Origin: Glaciimonas sp.
GTDB taxonomy: Bacteria > Pseudomonadota > Gammaproteobacteria > Burkholderiales > Burkholderiaceae_D
NCBI GenBank assembly: GCA_012927585.1
Contig: JABBOY010000012.1
Coordinates: 24,051 to 88,050, forward strand
Reading direction: 5' to 3'
DNA length: 64,000 bases
The translations under genes were made by a program, and so were the position numbers. Shown piece after piece: positions 56,561-64,000 of this stretch; within the stretch, counting starts at the first letter, position 1, and each line of letters opens with the position of its first letter. Under the pieces are notes generated by a model. That model worked only from the letters and a program-made list of their open reading frames with translations, was not told the DNA's origin and made no database searches.

Positions 56561-57167
56561 AATCCTTCAACCCGCAGGCTGGGCAAAGCCCCGGGGCTAC
56601 GCCAACGGGGTCAGGGCGCGCGGCACTCTCGTGGTGACCGGTGGTCAAGTCGGCTGGGATGCCCAATGCCGCTTTCAAAGCTCGCGACTGGCCGACCAGG
56701 TCCGGCAGACTCTGATCAATATCGTTGCCGTGCTAGCCGAAGGCGGCGCACGGCCAGAGCACATCGTGCGACTGACTTGGTATGTCACCGACAAGCGTGA
56801 GTACTTGGCCGAGATCGCGGAAATCGGCAAGGAGTATCGCGAGGTGATGGGTCGCCATTTCCCGGCGATGGCCGTCGTCCAGGTCGCCGCACTGGTCGAG
56901 GATGAGGCCAAGGTAGAGATCGAGGCGACGGCAGTCGTCCCCGATTGGGCGGCTACAATATCGCCGGTCCTGAAGTCGCACTACTGGAACACCCGGCTGT
57001 GGCCGAATGCGGCGTCGTCGGACTCGACGACGAACAATGTGGTCAGGTGCTCCAGGCTTTCTTCGTTCTGCGCCCTGGGTTCGAGGCTAGCACGGCACTT
57101 GTCAAGGAACTGCAGAATTTCGTCAAGACAGCGATCGCACCGTACCCGCGCGCGATCGAGTTCATAG
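56553..57167 (+). CDS. Rid (YjgF/YER057c) family protein with aberrant C-terminal tail
   Basis: Residues 1 to about 132 are a Rid domain (LQPAGWAKPRGYANG, GGQVGWDAQ, RLTWYVTDKREY, KVEIEATAVVP). The frame then runs on for about 70 residues of arginine- and serine-rich sequence (LARHLSRNCRISSRQR), which is an out-of-frame reading of a CoA-ligase remnant. The normal end of the gene has therefore been lost at about 56945. The position of the catalytic arginine of RidA is methionine (FPAM), so imine/enamine deaminase activity is doubtful. Whether the tail is tolerated is unknown. Confidence 0.75.
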   Translation: MLEILQPAGWAKPRGYANGVRARGTLVVTGGQVGWDAQCRFQSSRLADQVRQTLINIVAVLAEGGARPEHIVRLTWYVTDKREYLAEIAEIGKEYREVMGRHFPAMAVVQVAALVEDEAKVEIEATAVVPDWAATISPVLKSHYWNTRLWPNAASSDSTTNNVVRCSRLSSFCALGSRLARHLSRNCRISSRQRSHRTRARSSS

Positions 57168-57231
57168 CGGCGCTGCCCGCACCGAGACCGGCAAGCTGCA
57201 GCGCTTCAGATTGCGCAAAACGACACTTTAA
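56945..57231 (+). pseudogene. 3' remnant of an aryl-CoA ligase gene
   Basis: In a frame different from the upstream Rid gene the sequence reads GGYNIAGPEV, EHPAVAECGVVGLDDEQ and LQNFVKTAIAPYPRAIEFIAALP, which is the C-terminal domain of benzoate/2-aminobenzoate-CoA ligase-like enzymes. One frame later (about 57178) it continues RTETGKLQRFRLRKTTL and stops, including the conserved TGKLQR lysine motif. Only about the last 95 of over 500 residues remain, with a frameshift. It sits between two Rid genes. Confidence 0.75.
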
Positions 57232-57291
57232 GAGCCGGCAGAGAAACCTCGTCCGACTTGACAAGCAATATTCACGACACAGGAGGAGCGC

Positions 57292-57684
57292 ATGAAATTT
57301 ATTCAACCCACTGGCTGGGCCCGTCCGAAAGGTTATTCCAACGGCGTCGTTGCCGCCGGACGCATGGTATTTGTTGCCGGACAGGTCGGATGGGACCAGA
57401 ACGAGGTATTCCAAAGCGGAGATCTGGTCGAACAGGTCAGGCAAGCGCTGACCAATATCGTCAGTATCCTTGCCGTAGCCGGCGCCAAGCCGGAAAATAT
57501 TGTCCGCATGAACTGGTATCTCACCAACAAGGTGGAATATAACGCTCGGCAGAAGGAGATCGGGGCCGTTTATCAAGCGCTGATCGGCAAGCACTTCCCG
57601 GCCATGACCGCCCTCGAGGTTGCGGGGTTCGTCGAGGCCGGCGCGCAAGTAGAAATCGAAGTCACCGCCATGCTGCAGGACTGA
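57292..57684 (+). CDS. Rid (YjgF/YER057c) family protein
   Basis: A 130-residue intact Rid protein (FIQPTGWARPKGYSNG, AGQVGWDQNEVF, RMNWYLTNKVEY, QVEIEVTAML). Position 105, which is the catalytic arginine in RidA, is methionine here (HFPAM). It is clearly paralogous to the Rid domain encoded at 56553. AGGAGG precedes the ATG by about five bases. It belongs to a Rid subgroup without the imine-deaminase arginine; the function is unknown. It ends convergent to the AraC-type gene. Confidence 0.85.
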   Translation: MKFIQPTGWARPKGYSNGVVAAGRMVFVAGQVGWDQNEVFQSGDLVEQVRQALTNIVSILAVAGAKPENIVRMNWYLTNKVEYNARQKEIGAVYQALIGKHFPAMTALEVAGFVEAGAQVEIEVTAMLQD

Positions 57685-57719
57685 GGTCGCGCGCCACCTA
57701 GCGGCGCGGCACCACAGCT

Positions 57720-58721
57720 TCAGCGCTTCAGGGTGTCGGAGGGTTGCTCGCCAAACCTACGCTTGTAGTCTGCGGTGAAATTGCCGAGGTGAGTAAAACC
57801 CCAGCGCATCGCGATCGTCGTCACCCTGTCGCCGTAAACTGCGTTCAGCAAATCCTCATGCGCCCGCTTCAGACGTATCGATTTCAGGTAGGCCATGGGG
57901 CTGGTATTTCGAAAATTGCGGAAGCCCGAATACAGGGCGCGCGTACTGACGCCCGCATAATTGGCAAGATCGATGATAGTGATGGGCTGTTCGGCGTGTT
58001 CGGCGATATATTCCTCGACCCGTTTCACGTGATACGGCGCAATCGGCGGCACCGGCCGCATTAGGACATCTTGGTAGTTGCTCGGCTGACACAGGAGCAG
58101 CCTAGTGACCAGCATCTCGACCATTTGTGCCCTAACGAGGGGCGAATTGAGAAAGGTGCTGTCATGCTGGTTGAGTTCGTCGACGAGGAACGCGACCAGT
58201 CTCTGCCAATCCTTACCGCCACCTTCGGCGAGGTTCATCCCGAGTTCGAACTTTATCGGTTGCCGCAATTCGTGGCCGAGATGCTGCATGCAGTTGCGAT
58301 CGAGCACGTCACGCGGAATCTGAACCAGTACCTTATCGCAACACCCGCTCCACCACATCCTGCGCGGCAACTTCGGGGTAATGACTGTCGCAACGGTAGG
58401 ATTGGCGTTGACGGTGGAGTTGCCGCAAGTCACAACGGCATCGCCGACCAGCGGCATTTGCACGAGCAGAAAATCGTCAAATTGCCCGGGGTCAATCGCA
58501 ACGTCGGCACCATACTGCAGCCGGCTCACGGCGATGGCGCCAATTCTGGCGTGCTGCATCCGTGCATCAAGCTTCTGGTTTTTTCCGGTTATCTTGAGAT
58601 CATGTGGGCAGAATACATCCCCAACGATCTTCCGCGTCTGTTCTATGTCGTCCGACTGGAACAACTGATACCCAGAAAGAGCGATGCCCATTCCGGAATT
58701 TCCGTGCGCAATTGCTTCCAT
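57720..58721 (-). CDS. AraC family transcriptional regulator
   Basis: A 333-residue regulator with an N-terminal ligand-binding region of the AraC_binding_2 kind and a C-terminal double helix-turn-helix (VSTRALYSGFRNFRNTSPMAYLKSIRLKRAHEDLL, then TTIAMRWGFTHLGNFTADYKRRFGEQPSDTLKR). It lies downstream of, and in the same direction as, the three molybdenum hydroxylase genes, 171 bases after the last, and is convergent to the Rid gene. It probably controls the hydroxylase genes or the adjacent plus-strand operon. Its ligand is likely an aromatic acid, by analogy only. Confidence 0.87.
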   Translation of the reverse strand: MEAIAHGNSGMGIALSGYQLFQSDDIEQTRKIVGDVFCPHDLKITGKNQKLDARMQHARIGAIAVSRLQYGADVAIDPGQFDDFLLVQMPLVGDAVVTCGNSTVNANPTVATVITPKLPRRMWWSGCCDKVLVQIPRDVLDRNCMQHLGHELRQPIKFELGMNLAEGGGKDWQRLVAFLVDELNQHDSTFLNSPLVRAQMVEMLVTRLLLCQPSNYQDVLMRPVPPIAPYHVKRVEEYIAEHAEQPITIIDLANYAGVSTRALYSGFRNFRNTSPMAYLKSIRLKRAHEDLLNAVYGDRVTTIAMRWGFTHLGNFTADYKRRFGEQPSDTLKR

Positions 58722-58892
58722 GTCTCCTCCACCGCCATGATCCCTGCGCCTCTTTTATGGAGGTGCAAACGTCCAGCGTGCTTGAACAAATACACTACAT
58801 TGCCCGGTCGAGCAAGACATTTCGGCTACCACCCGGCACCGGCCGCCGGCCCTCGCTGCCGCATCCGCCGTTGGCGGTCGCGGCACGATTCG

Positions 58893-61247
58893 TCACAGCT
58901 TGCCCAGGGCGGCCAGAATCTTTTCCGGCGTGATCGGCAACTCGCGCACCCGTACGCCCACTGCGTTGAAGATGGCATTGGCGATGGCTGGTGCCGGCAC
59001 GATGAGACAGGCTTCCGACAGGCTCTTGGCGCCGAACGGTCCGGTGGGCTCATTAGTTTCGACGAAGATGGATTCGATCCGACTCGGCATTTCGACCGCG
59101 GTCGGCATCTTGTAGTCAAGGAAATCCGAAGTCAGGCAGGCGCCGGTATCCGGATCGAAGATCATGTTCTCCATCAACGCAAAACCGATGCCCTGCTGCA
59201 ATCCGCCTTCCACCTGACCTTCAGCACCGGCCGGATTGACAACCCGCCCAAGATCGTGAGCGAAGACGGCCCGCAATACCTTCACCTGGCCGGTCTCGGT
59301 ATCGACTTCGACTTCGACGAACTGGGCGGTGGCCGGGGATGGATTCGATGCCGGCGCCAGACTCGACATGCCCATGATCGTGCCTTTCTCGCTCAGCGTG
59401 GTCGGCATCGGCCCCTGCTCCCCGATCACCACGTAAGGCGACTCGGCGCGCTGGACGACGGCGGCGACGGACATGGCCTGGGCCGGCGAACCCTTCACCA
59501 TGATCATGCCATCGCGAACCTCAAGGTCGCCTGGATGGACGTCCATGACGGTCGCCGCCACTTCCAGCAATCGCTTCTTCGCCGCTGCGGCGGCGACTTT
59601 AACGGCATTGCCGGACGAGTAAGTGATGCGACTGGCGTGCGTCGGCGCGTCGAATGGCAAGTTGTCGGTAGTGCCACAGGACATGCGTACCGATCCGGCT
59701 GCCAGACCCAGTTCCTCGGCCGCGATCTGGCACAGGGTTGTGTTCTGGCCGGCGCCAATATCGATCGTCGCAGAGGCGAGGTCGGCGGTGCCGTCGACAT
59801 TGAGTTTGATGATCGCTCCGGAATGCTCGTAGATGTCCGGAAATCCGACGCAGCCGCTGACCCACAGCGGGTGCGCGGCCAGACCGATGCCACGTTTTTT
59901 GGTGCCGCTGCCGCTGTCCGGTTTGGCGCGTGCCGCCCAGCCGATGCGTTCGGCACCAAGTTTAAGACAGTCCGGAAGACCGTAACTGTTGAGCGTCCAA
60001 GCCGGATTGAAAGGGTGTGGATCACCGGCGCGGCGCGTGTTCTTGAGTCGAAACTCGATCGGATCAAAACCCAGTTTGTCGCAAATTTCGTCGATTTGCG
60101 ACTCGACTGCGAAACAGGCCTGCGGCGCACCATAGCCGCGGAAGGCACCGCCGGGCATGTTGTTGGTATGCACTACCTTGCCTTCCCACTTCAAGTTCGG
60201 ACTGCGATAGCCCAGCATCAGACCGAAGTGAGCATGCACCAGGATCACCACCGGTCCGTGCGTCGCGTAGGCGCTGGTGTCGAGCACCGTGCTCGCATAG
60301 CGGGCGACGAAAGTGCCGTCCTTCATGACACCGGTCTTGAGATGCACCTTCATAGGGTGGCGCGCATTGGTGATGAAGTCTTCGTAGCGGGTCTGCTCGA
60401 TGCGCACCGGCTTGCGCGTCTTAGCGCTGAGCAGCGCCGCGATCGGCTCGATGGTGGCCATGTCGAGCTTGCTGCCGAAACCGCCGCCGATATACGGCGG
60501 CTGCACCACCCGGATCTGGCTCACCGGCATGCCGAGCGCATACGCCATCCGTTCGCGCAAGCCGTACAAGTGCTGGACCGAGGCGTGGATCGTGATGTGG
60601 CCGTTGCGGTCGGTATCGGCAACGCACACCCGCGGCTCCATATAGCAAGTATGCACGCGCGGCGTTTCGTAGGTACCCTCGAAAATGTAATCGGCATCCC
60701 TGAAGCCGGCCTCGACGTCGCCGGCGGAAAACGACGGCGTGTCCCGAATATTGTTTTTCACGCCGGCATGGATCTCCGGAGCGCCGTCGCGCATCGCCGC
60801 TTCCGGGTCGAACACAGCCGCCAATTCTTCATACTCGACCTCGATCAGTTCGAGCGCCTGCTCGGCGATCGCGGCCGATGTTGCAGCGACCGCTGCCACC
60901 GGTTGGCCCGCGTAGCGCACCACGTCGCTCAGGATCAGCATGTCCCGCGTCAGTGCTGCCGATGTGACCGGCATGAAGAACATCGGGTTGTATGGAATCT
61001 GCGGCACGTCCTTCGGCGTGAGCACTGCCTTAACGCCGGGTAACTGCTCGGCCCGGGAAATATCGATGCGCAGGATGCGGGCATGCGGATACGGGCTGCG
61101 CAGCAGCTTGCCATGCAGCATTCCTGGCAGACTGATATTTACCGGAAAGCCCTTGCCGTTAATCACCTTTTCGTAGGCATCCGCCCTCAGAACCCGTTTG
61201 CCAACAACACTCATGCCCCTCATGCCATTCATATTTGTCATAATCAT
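58893..61247 (-). CDS. Molybdenum hydroxylase large subunit, xanthine dehydrogenase family
   Basis: A complete 784-residue large subunit: N-terminal hammerhead domain (GKRVLRADAYEKVINGKGFP), [24 protein letters not shown] and the C-terminal GAKSLSEACLI with the catalytic glutamate. It is related to 4-hydroxybenzoyl-CoA reductase and aldehyde oxidase large subunits. An AAAAGGACA site precedes the ATG. It is only moderately similar to the partial protein at the left end of the window. The last gene of a three-gene set with the 2Fe-2S and FAD subunits. Substrate unknown. Confidence 0.9.
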   Translation of the reverse strand: MIMTNMNGMRGMSVVGKRVLRADAYEKVINGKGFPVNISLPGMLHGKLLRSPYPHARILRIDISRAEQLPGVKAVLTPKDVPQIPYNPMFFMPVTSAALTRDMLILSDVVRYAGQPVAAVAATSAAIAEQALELIEVEYEELAAVFDPEAAMRDGAPEIHAGVKNNIRDTPSFSAGDVEAGFRDADYIFEGTYETPRVHTCYMEPRVCVADTDRNGHITIHASVQHLYGLRERMAYALGMPVSQIRVVQPPYIGGGFGSKLDMATIEPIAALLSAKTRKPVRIEQTRYEDFITNARHPMKVHLKTGVMKDGTFVARYASTVLDTSAYATHGPVVILVHAHFGLMLGYRSPNLKWEGKVVHTNNMPGGAFRGYGAPQACFAVESQIDEICDKLGFDPIEFRLKNTRRAGDPHPFNPAWTLNSYGLPDCLKLGAERIGWAARAKPDSGSGTKKRGIGLAAHPLWVSGCVGFPDIYEHSGAIIKLNVDGTADLASATIDIGAGQNTTLCQIAAEELGLAAGSVRMSCGTTDNLPFDAPTHASRITYSSGNAVKVAAAAAKKRLLEVAATVMDVHPGDLEVRDGMIMVKGSPAQAMSVAAVVQRAESPYVVIGEQGPMPTTLSEKGTIMGMSSLAPASNPSPATAQFVEVEVDTETGQVKVLRAVFAHDLGRVVNPAGAEGQVEGGLQQGIGFALMENMIFDPDTGACLTSDFLDYKMPTAVEMPSRIESIFVETNEPTGPFGAKSLSEACLIVPAPAIANAIFNAVGVRVRELPITPEKILAALGKL

Positions 61248-61268
61248 TGTCCTTTTCGTTATGCAGGA

Positions 61269-61730
61269 TCAGGCGTTTGCCGCCGTCTTGATGGCTTCGA
61301 CGATTTTGTGGTAACCGGTACAGCGGCACAAGTTGCCGGCAATCCCATGCCGGATCGTGTCCTCATCGGGCTTCGGTTCGTCCGCAAGCAACTGTTTCGC
61401 GGTCATGATCATGCCGCAGGTGCAATAGCCGCACTGCACCGCGCCCTCCTTGACGAAGGCATCCTGCAGCGGATCGAGTTCCTTTTCCGCGCCGAGGCCT
61501 TCGATCGTCGTAACCTTGCACTCCTGAATCGACAGTGCATATGTCATGCAGGAATACACTGCCCTACCGTCGAGATGCACGGTGCAGCAGCCGCAGCCGC
61601 CGCTGTCACAGCCGCGCTTGGTTCCCAGCAGCCCGAGGTGCTCGCGCAGTACCCCGAGCAGCGTCGTGTCAGGTTCGACTGCGATTTCGTGCTTATCGCC
61701 GTTTACTTCTAGTGTGATAAGTTGTTTCAT
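61269..61730 (-). CDS. Molybdenum hydroxylase 2Fe-2S subunit
   Basis: A 153-residue subunit with both [2Fe-2S] motifs: the plant-ferredoxin type C-x4-C-x2-C ([11 protein letters not shown]) with a further C in YSCMTYA, and the helical type CGYCTCGMI with CRCTGYHKI. It transfers electrons from the Mo site to FAD. GGAGGA stands just before the ATG. It sits between the large-subunit and FAD-subunit genes with short gaps. Confidence 0.93.
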   Translation of the reverse strand: MKQLITLEVNGDKHEIAVEPDTTLLGVLREHLGLLGTKRGCDSGGCGCCTVHLDGRAVYSCMTYALSIQECKVTTIEGLGAEKELDPLQDAFVKEGAVQCGYCTCGMIMTAKQLLADEPKPDEDTIRHGIAGNLCRCTGYHKIVEAIKTAANA

Positions 61731-61742
61731 GTCTGATCCTCC

Positions 61743-62618
61743 TTAATTCAGGCGCCCCAAGGCGCGGTTCAAGGCGCGTCTGGTGAACACCTTGGCCATT
61801 GCTAGGCGATAGGCCGCAGATGCGCGGTGATCTGTCATCGGTTTGATGTCCTGCCCAACCGCTTCCGCCGCGGCCCGCAGCAACTTGTCCGTGATCTCTT
61901 GACCGCGCAGCAATCCCTCGGCGCTCGGTGAACGCAGGACGCGATCGCCAACCCCGCCGCCGAGCGCGACGCGCGCATCGCGACAGATGCCGTCAGGGTC
62001 AACGCTGACGCGCACAGCGACATTAACGAGGGCAAGGTCGTTGGCGGTACCTTCGAGCTTGATGAACGCACTAGTCGAGCGGCCCACAGGCTTTGGCAGC
62101 ATCAGTTCGGTGATCAGTTCGCCCGGCTTGAGCGAATTCTCGAACAAGCCGACAAAAAGTTCGGCCAGTTCCATCTCCCGCTGCGCCCCGCTGCCCTGTA
62201 CCGCGATCCTGCCGTCGAGCCCCATGAAGGCCGTTGGCAAATCGAAGAAGGGGCAGGCCGCGGCAAGGCAGCCACCGACCGTCGCGACGTTTCTGATCTG
62301 CATCGGCGGATAGGCGAGCGCATCTTTGAGCGCCCCGAGCCAGGCCGCATTATTTAAGTCCGGAGTCTGAGCCAGCCCGGCAAATGTTGTCGCCGCGCCA
62401 ATGCGGATACCTTCCGCAGTAACGGCCAAACCGTCGAGCCCGAGCTTGCGGATATCGACCAGGGCCTCGACCTCGGACAGCAGTCCGCGCGCCTCGAGAC
62501 CGTGAATGAAGGTGCCGCCGGCCAGAAACAGTGCGCCATCGCCGTACTTGTCGAAGACAGCACCAACCTGCTCCCGTTTCGCCGGAATGCAGAACTCCTT
62601 TAGATTGCGTAGTGCCAT
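61743..62618 (-). CDS. Molybdenum hydroxylase FAD-binding subunit (CoxM-like)
   Basis: A 291-residue subunit with AGGTFIHGLEARG and ATVGGCLAAACPFFDLPTAFMGLDG, the FAD-binding blocks of the CO dehydrogenase/xanthine dehydrogenase medium subunit. No long insertion for a 4Fe-4S cluster, as found in 4-hydroxybenzoyl-CoA reductase HcrB, is evident, which argues against that exact enzyme. AAAGGAGGAG precedes the ATG. It is the first gene of the hydroxylase operon. Confidence 0.9.
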   Translation of the reverse strand: MALRNLKEFCIPAKREQVGAVFDKYGDGALFLAGGTFIHGLEARGLLSEVEALVDIRKLGLDGLAVTAEGIRIGAATTFAGLAQTPDLNNAAWLGALKDALAYPPMQIRNVATVGGCLAAACPFFDLPTAFMGLDGRIAVQGSGAQREMELAELFVGLFENSLKPGELITELMLPKPVGRSTSAFIKLEGTANDLALVNVAVRVSVDPDGICRDARVALGGGVGDRVLRSPSAEGLLRGQEITDKLLRAAAEAVGQDIKPMTDHRASAAYRLAMAKVFTRRALNRALGRLN

Positions 62619-62922
62619 CTGTGCTCCTCCTTTGCATACATCATGAAGACGCCTTGCGGCGGAACCTCGTCGATGCTCGCGATGCCTGATGCACAGCGGC
62701 TCGGCGTCCCAGTAACGGCGTGACGGTATGGGGTGAGTCTAGGCGGCACACCGTGCCTCAGGTATCCGATTACTGCACGCCGTATCATGTAGCCGCACAA
62801 ATCGCACGCAGGATTCGATGGCGGCCGGGTGCCGGCGCAACGATGCCCCGCGGACGGTAAGTGTGAAGGGACTACCAGCCTCAGCGCCAAAACTCGCCAA
62901 TACGCGTACCGCATTTGCCAAG
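62619..62922. promoter_or_regulatory. Upstream region of the molybdenum hydroxylase operon
   Basis: About 300 bases between the FAD-subunit start (minus strand) and the IS3-type element. The hydroxylase promoter should be here. No clear promoter motif, gene or repeat was recognised. Confidence 0.35.
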
Positions 62923-62986
62923 TAAAGTGGACCCTGAATTCCGTACAACGGTTTAAGCTGTCGTCTGATTGATGGGAAAGCAGGCG

Positions 62987-63286
62987 ATGAGCGAGGCAAA
63001 GAAACGCAAAGGGCACGGGCCGGATTACAAAGCCAAAGTTGGGCTTGAAGCGATCCGAGGGGTGAAGACGATCAACCAGATCGCCCAAGAATACGGCGTG
63101 CACCCGGTGCAAGTTGGGCAATGGAAGAAGGAAATTCAGGAACAGGCGAGCAAACTGTTTCTTGGCAAGCGCGGGCCAAAGCCGGTCGACGAGCACAGCG
63201 AGCCGGAACGGCTCTACAGCGAGATCGGCAGACTGAAGATGGAGCTGGATTGGCTCAAAAAAAAGTCCGGGCTGAGCCAGCCGTGA
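62987..63286 (+). CDS. IS3-family transposase OrfA
   Basis: A 99-residue helix-turn-helix protein (DYKAKVGLEAIRGVKTINQIAQEYGVHPVQVGQWKKEI) with a C-terminal leucine-zipper-like helix (YSEIGRLKMELDWLKKK). ATG 62987 is chosen; ATG 62972 is possible. A run of eight A followed by G at 63257-63265 is a slippery site suited to -1 frameshifting into orfB, as in other IS3 elements. OrfA looks intact, but the element lacks a full OrfB. Confidence 0.85.
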   Translation: MSEAKKRKGHGPDYKAKVGLEAIRGVKTINQIAQEYGVHPVQVGQWKKEIQEQASKLFLGKRGPKPVDEHSEPERLYSEIGRLKMELDWLKKKSGLSQP

Positions 63287-63606
63287 AGCGTCAGGGATGG
63301 GTAGAGCCTGACAGCACGCTGGCGGTACGTGTGCAGTGCCGCCTGGCGGGCGTGTCGCGCGCGACCGTGTATGCGCGGCGCACGCCGCAGATCGCCTGCG
63401 AAGTCGAGCTGCTGTTGTGCCGGCTGATCGACGAGCAATACACCCGGAGGCCGTTCTACGGCAGCCGCAAAATGGTGGAATACCTCAGGACGGCGGGGCA
63501 TGTAATCAATCGCAAGCGAGTGCAGCGCATGATGCAAGCGATGGGACTGGCGGGCATGGCGCCTGGGCCGAACACGAGCCGTGCGCATCCACAGCACAAG
63601 AATTAA
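63283..63606 (+). pseudogene. IS3-family transposase OrfB, truncated
   Basis: In the -1 frame relative to orfA the sequence encodes ECELLLCRLIDEQ-like OrfB N-terminal blocks (CEVELLLCRLIDEQYTRRPFYGSRKMVEYLR, NRKRVQRMMQAMGLAG). About 107 residues remain of an expected 270-290, and the DDE catalytic domain is absent. The frame ends in KN-stop at the junction with the IS200-type hairpin. Confidence 0.8.
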
Positions 63607-63609
63607 GTT

Positions 63610-63657
63610 ACCCCCGGCAAAGCCGGGGGTTTATTTTTGTTAGCCCCTCAAAGGGGC
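63610..63657. terminator. Two hairpins at the IS200-type element end
   Basis: ACCCCCGGC (63610-63618) pairs with GCCGGGGGT (63622-63630) around AAA and is followed by TTATTTTT. GCCCC (63643-63647) pairs with GGGGC (63653-63657). They lie downstream of the tnpA remnant and fit the terminal structures of IS200/IS605 elements; the first would also work as a plus-strand terminator. Confidence 0.65.
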
Positions 63658-63686
63658 AAAAACGTGAAGCGCCTGAAGACGCTGAC

Positions 63687-63884
63687 TCATATACCTAACT
63701 TGAGTTGATCGTAATGCGCGTCTTCTTTGTCTTGATTTCTGACATAAGCCCTGACCATCTCATCATCCAGTCCAATCGTGGTCACAAAGTAACCTCTGGC
63801 CCAGAAATTCTCACCTGTGAAATTCCTGGTCTTCCCGGCAAATCGTCTTGCTATCGAAATCGCACTATTCCCTTTAATATCACT
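63687..63884 (-). pseudogene. IS200-type transposase TnpA, C-terminal remnant
   Basis: Read on the minus strand: DIKGNSAISIARRFAGK, NFTGENFWARGYFVTTIG, DDEMVRAYVRNQDKEDAHYDQLKLG and stop. This is the C-terminal half of IS200-family TnpA, with the alpha-helix that carries the catalytic tyrosine region only partly kept. The N-terminal half is missing and is replaced at about 63885 by the end of another element. Confidence 0.75.
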
Positions 63885-64000
63885 AGTGTCCGGTTAATGT
63901 AGGTATCAATTGTCTGAGAGCCTTATCTGGCTTGGATTTCCACGGTTTTTAGGGTGGTGTTGACTTGAACGTGAAGGGGCATTTCTGCGACTCTCTCTGG
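63885..64000 (-). mobile_element. End of another insertion sequence, transposase C-terminus (partial)
   Basis: The sequence begins AGTGTCCGGTTAA, like a terminal repeat. On the minus strand an open frame from the window edge to a stop at 63923 reads ERVAEMPLHVQVNTTLKTVEIQAR, which has the look of an IS4-type transposase C-terminus. The element continues beyond the window, so the family is uncertain. Confidence 0.45.

Larger units (their letters stand above)
62923..63606 (+). mobile_element. Truncated IS3-family insertion sequence
   Basis: The left end begins TAAAGTGGACCC, followed after about 55 bases by the orfA gene and the 5' third of orfB. The element is cut at 63606, where IS200-type sequence starts. 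The right end is missing. Confidence 0.75.

Noticed and set aside
58071..61043. A 990-codon plus-strand open frame opposite the molybdenum hydroxylase gene
   Set aside because: It is an antisense shadow of a high-GC gene: arginine- and histidine-rich, with no family motif, while the minus strand has a complete enzyme.
1..64000. CRISPR arrays, tRNA, rRNA, toxin-antitoxin or phage defence systems
   Set aside because: No spaced short repeat series, no cloverleaf-like gene and no typical defence protein motif was found.

Overview
The window reads as about 64 kb from a GC-rich proteobacterial chromosome, most likely a denitrifying betaproteobacterium of the Azoarcus/Aromatoleum/Thauera/Sterolibacterium kind. 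The basis is the gene content (anaerobic aromatic and CoA-thioester catabolism, ferredoxin-dependent 2-oxoacid oxidoreductases, molybdenum hydroxylases, branched-chain type ABC transporters), not any marker gene. No rRNA, tRNA, CRISPR array or phage structural gene was seen.

Region 1 (1-9.45 kb, +): the 3' part of a molybdenum hydroxylase large subunit, a family III CoA-transferase, a short-chain dehydrogenase, a complete LivHMGF-type ABC transporter and a DUF2889 gene. A substrate-binding protein gene lies convergent to these. Region 2 (9.7-21.1 kb): a fused indolepyruvate:ferredoxin oxidoreductase-type protein, a second substrate-binding protein, a three-subunit molybdopterin/Fe-S/membrane oxidoreductase resembling phenylacetyl-CoA:acceptor oxidoreductase (PadBCD), FdhD and an outer-membrane phenol_MetA_deg protein. 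Region 3 (21.5-37.9 kb): a MarR-type regulator divergent from a long operon of thiolase, HyuA, HyuB, B12-dependent acyl-CoA mutase, B12-binding subunit with an extra C-terminal domain, CoA ligase, acyl-CoA dehydrogenase, OYE-type reductase and a second CoA ligase. Region 4 (37.9-44.5 kb): an envelope module of YCF48-like protein, RND/MMPL exporter, DUF1302 and DUF1329. Region 5 (44.7-57.7 kb): a HAD-ECH fusion, a broken GFA gene, a second OYE-type reductase that has lost one Fe-S cysteine, a split IorAB pair, UbiD-family decarboxylase, cyclase, thioesterase and two Rid proteins, with gene remnants between them. Region 6 (57.7-62.6 kb, -): a complete three-subunit molybdenum hydroxylase and an AraC regulator. 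Region 7 (62.9-64 kb): nested IS3, IS200 and probable IS4-type fragments.

The gene set of regions 1, 3 and 5 (molybdenum hydroxylase, ATP-type hydantoinase, CoA ligase, CoA-transferase, B12 mutase, acyl-CoA dehydrogenase, hydratase/dehydrogenase fusion, thiolase, periplasmic binding protein, regulator) matches what has been described for anaerobic indole-3-acetate (auxin) degradation in Azoarcus/Aromatoleum. There the ring is hydroxylated and opened, the side chain is rearranged by the mutase, and thiolysis should leave 2-aminobenzoyl-CoA. The indolepyruvate oxidoreductase genes would feed this pathway, or the phenylacetate pathway, from aromatic amino acids. This assignment is an inference from gene content.

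The most unusual items are the mutase, whose aligned positions for Tyr89 and His244 of methylmalonyl-CoA mutase are Gln and Asn, and its B12 subunit with an unrecognised C-terminal domain of about 220 residues. Others are the OYE homologue lacking a cluster cysteine, a collapsed duplicate of the cyclase gene, a Rid gene running into a CoA-ligase remnant, a 157-bp inverted-repeat element beside the regulator, and two perfect palindromes between convergent genes.
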